Positions 4,979-6,788 of a stretch of 6,788 nucleotides of DNA are shown here, in pieces. Under the pieces are notes generated by a model. The model was not told the DNA's origin, ran no database searches, and saw nothing but the letters and a program-made list of their open reading frames with translations. Position 1 is the first letter of the stretch, and every line of letters starts with the position of its first letter. Origin of the DNA: an uncultured Candidatus Altimarinota bacterium (lineage in GTDB: Bacteria; Patescibacteriota; Gracilibacteria; BD1-5; UBA6164); assembly GCA_938015605.1 (NCBI GenBank), contig CALLPO010000126.1, positions 1 through 6,788 of the forward strand, read 5' to 3'. Position numbers and translations under genes: made by a program.

Positions 4979-6788
4979 TTATTCATCCACAACTGTAATT
5001 TCTATATTATCTTTAAGTGTATTATTATTTTGGAAATTGATTTTTAGACTAACATTGTATTCTCATGCAACCTCATATGAATGACTTGGATTAGCATCAG
5101 TAGATACCTCTCAATCTCAGAATTCCCAAAAGTATGACACTATTTGTCATTCTGATTCATCTGAAGAAAAATCAATTCATTGATCAAGGGGAGCAGTTTT
5201 CATACTTGATACAATCTTAACCTTCTGAGGTTTAGGTTTTAGGACAAGCTTTTTTTCAATTGAATATTCAGAACCATCAGTTGTAACAACTCTCATTTTG
5301 ATGTCATATTCTCAAGCCTGTGTATATTTATGTGCAGGATTAATAGCATCCCTTTCTTCTACTACTCCATCTCAATAATCATAGATAAATTTCTCAATAT
5401 TTTTTCATTTTACTTCAGATTTTGATGCATCAAATCTAACAGAAGTAGGTACATAATTATTCTCTGGAGTAATGACTAGATTAAGGATAGAATCTTTCTT
5501 AATTGACTCTATGTAGATAGTTTCTGTGAAATTAATTTTGTCACCTTCAATTTTTCTATGGTGAAAGTGATAAGTTACTTCAATTGTATGGTTTCATTCA
5601 GTATCAACATCATAATCTAGTGTCTTTCATACTTTATCTGATTTACCATCAGCATTCAAATCCCAAGATGCTCATTTTAAACTATAAAGAATATTATTGG
5701 ATCTTATAAGTCTTGCATCAAATTTTATAGTTGTAGGTGTAGGAAGCTCATCAATATAATACTCTTTATTACTTTCTTCATATCTATAGTCTTCCATTAG
5801 ACTTCAATTATTATAAATTCTGAGTCAGTTTTTAAGTTTTAGTCTTTTTGGGACGTTTATAACTGTTGTAAGAGTTTTTGTTTTTCATGCAGAATCTTCT
5901 AATTGAACAGTTACCTTTTGTTCTCAATATTTAGTAAATTTATGTTCTACAAGAGATGATTCTTCAATATTTTCTAAATCTGATTTTTTTGTAATTATTT
6001 GGTCATCAATTTCCCAAATGAAGTTCTCTATAAAACCATTTCAAAAACTTGTATCGGGGTTTTTTACACTCAGGGTATATTTAAGATCATCAACCACATC
6101 TTGAGTGTATTGAATTTCTCATTGAATATTATTTTCAACGCTTTTATTAATGATAAAGATTTTATCAAGTGCTTTGTCTTCTCTACCATTTCTTTTGATG
6201 TACATTCATATAAGAGTGTCTTCAACTATAATTTGACCTGGGTCATAATTATATCAAACAAAAGGACTAGAAGTATCTTTTAAATTTTTTAGATCATAAT
6301 GCCATTCAATTTTTCATAAATCTTTTAAGTCACTTGCATCAAATCTTATTTTCTTTCACCCACTTTCTAGTACAGTTTCTTCAAAATCAACAACATTTGA
6401 AATATTAATTGATTGAATGTTTGCCACTTCTTTAGTTTGTTCTTCTCATTTGATGTTAACTCATGTAACATTTAACGAAATTTTAGTAGTTCCTTTTTCA
6501 TTAAATTTATGAATAATTACAGGGTTTAATTCATTTTTTGTGGTTCCTCAAAAATTCCAAATATAGCTCTTTATAACAAATCCTTGTTGTGCTTGTTTAT
6601 TTGCCCAGTTTGTTAGATCATATTTAAGTGTAATTGGTCATATTAGGTTAGAAGTGTCTTGTAATAGTGCAGTTTGTTTAGTAAATTGTTCACTAATAAG
6701 TTTTGAATTATCATAAATCTGGACATCTCCATATGCCATTTCTTGCCAATTAGGAAGTGAACTTATTTTTTTATTAATTACCATCCAT
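4979..6788 (-). CDS. PKD-repeat protein, likely surface or adhesion (5' end beyond the window)
   Basis: The reading frame is open to the window edge. An internal ATG at 6784 gives 601 residues without signal peptide, so the true start is probably upstream. Six tandem beta-sandwich units of about 85-117 residues can be seen, with core tryptophan/FGD-like motifs near 6557 (YIWNFGG), 6305 (IEWHYD), 6012 (FIWEIDD), 5663 (SWDLNADG), 5378 (YDYGDG) and 5120 (FWEFGDG). The last two are textbook PKD domains, each with a following HxY...GEY strand (PAHKYTQAGEY, PSHSYEVAGEY). RFDAS or FDA precedes several units. Earlier units have lost the GDG. The protein ends right after the last PKD domain with no sorting signal or membrane anchor. 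About 25 of 37 glycines are TGA. PKD domains in bacteria usually mediate extracellular protein or carbohydrate contacts. No enzymatic domain is visible in this part. Confidence 0.85.

Noticed and set aside
4979..6784. The ATG at 6784 as the true start of the PKD-repeat protein.
   Set aside because: The frame stays open to the window edge, and no signal peptide or upstream initiation context follows from that ATG, so the gene probably begins further upstream.
1..6788. CRISPR arrays, insertion sequences, rRNA genes or phage attachment sites.
   Set aside because: No direct repeat arrays, transposase motifs, rRNA sequence or duplicated att-like ends were seen on either strand.

Overview
The window reads coherently only if TGA is translated as glycine (genetic code 25). 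About 95 in-frame TGA codons fall inside seven of the nine protein genes, many at invariant glycines such as the ApbE GGD, the GlmU-like GxGTR and the YrdC SGEP. TGG still encodes tryptophan, and all nine genes end in TAA or TAG. With the low GC content and small genes, this points to Gracilibacteria (BD1-5/GN02) or Absconditabacteria (SR1) of the Patescibacteria/CPR. A standard-code annotation would show only fragments here.

Plus strand, 1-1658: a tight three-gene cassette (gaps of 1 and 4 bases). It encodes a small FMN-binding-domain protein (perhaps truncated by the window edge), an ApbE-type FAD:protein FMN transferase, and a ferric-reductase/MsrQ-like membrane protein. ApbE would attach FMN covalently to the first protein, and the membrane protein would be its electron partner. 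The membrane protein lacks the family's haem-ligand histidines. Plus strand, 1723-3033: after a possible promoter come a small dimeric alpha/beta-barrel (ABM-like) protein, a HIT-family hydrolase and a TsaC/YrdC threonylcarbamoyl-AMP synthase. Plus strand, 3142-3453: a stand-alone thioredoxin with no TGA codons, ending in a strong terminator.

Intergenic 3454-3708: this stretch has no protein gene. It holds a transcription unit on the minus strand: a good sigma70-like promoter, a 10-bp inverted repeat, a roughly 73-nt tRNA-like cloverleaf with non-canonical D and T loops, and the thioredoxin terminator, which also works in the minus direction. This is the most unusual item in the window.

Minus strand, 6788-3709: a large PKD-repeat protein (open at the window edge), its terminator, a promoter overlapped by a perfect 18-bp palindrome, and a GlmU-like bifunctional sugar-1-phosphate nucleotidylyltransferase/acetyltransferase of the archaeal-like type. 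Together they suggest surface or adhesion protein production and envelope-sugar activation, as expected of an episymbiont.

Recognisable Shine-Dalgarno sequences are absent. Five of seven visible start codons are preceded directly by ATT.
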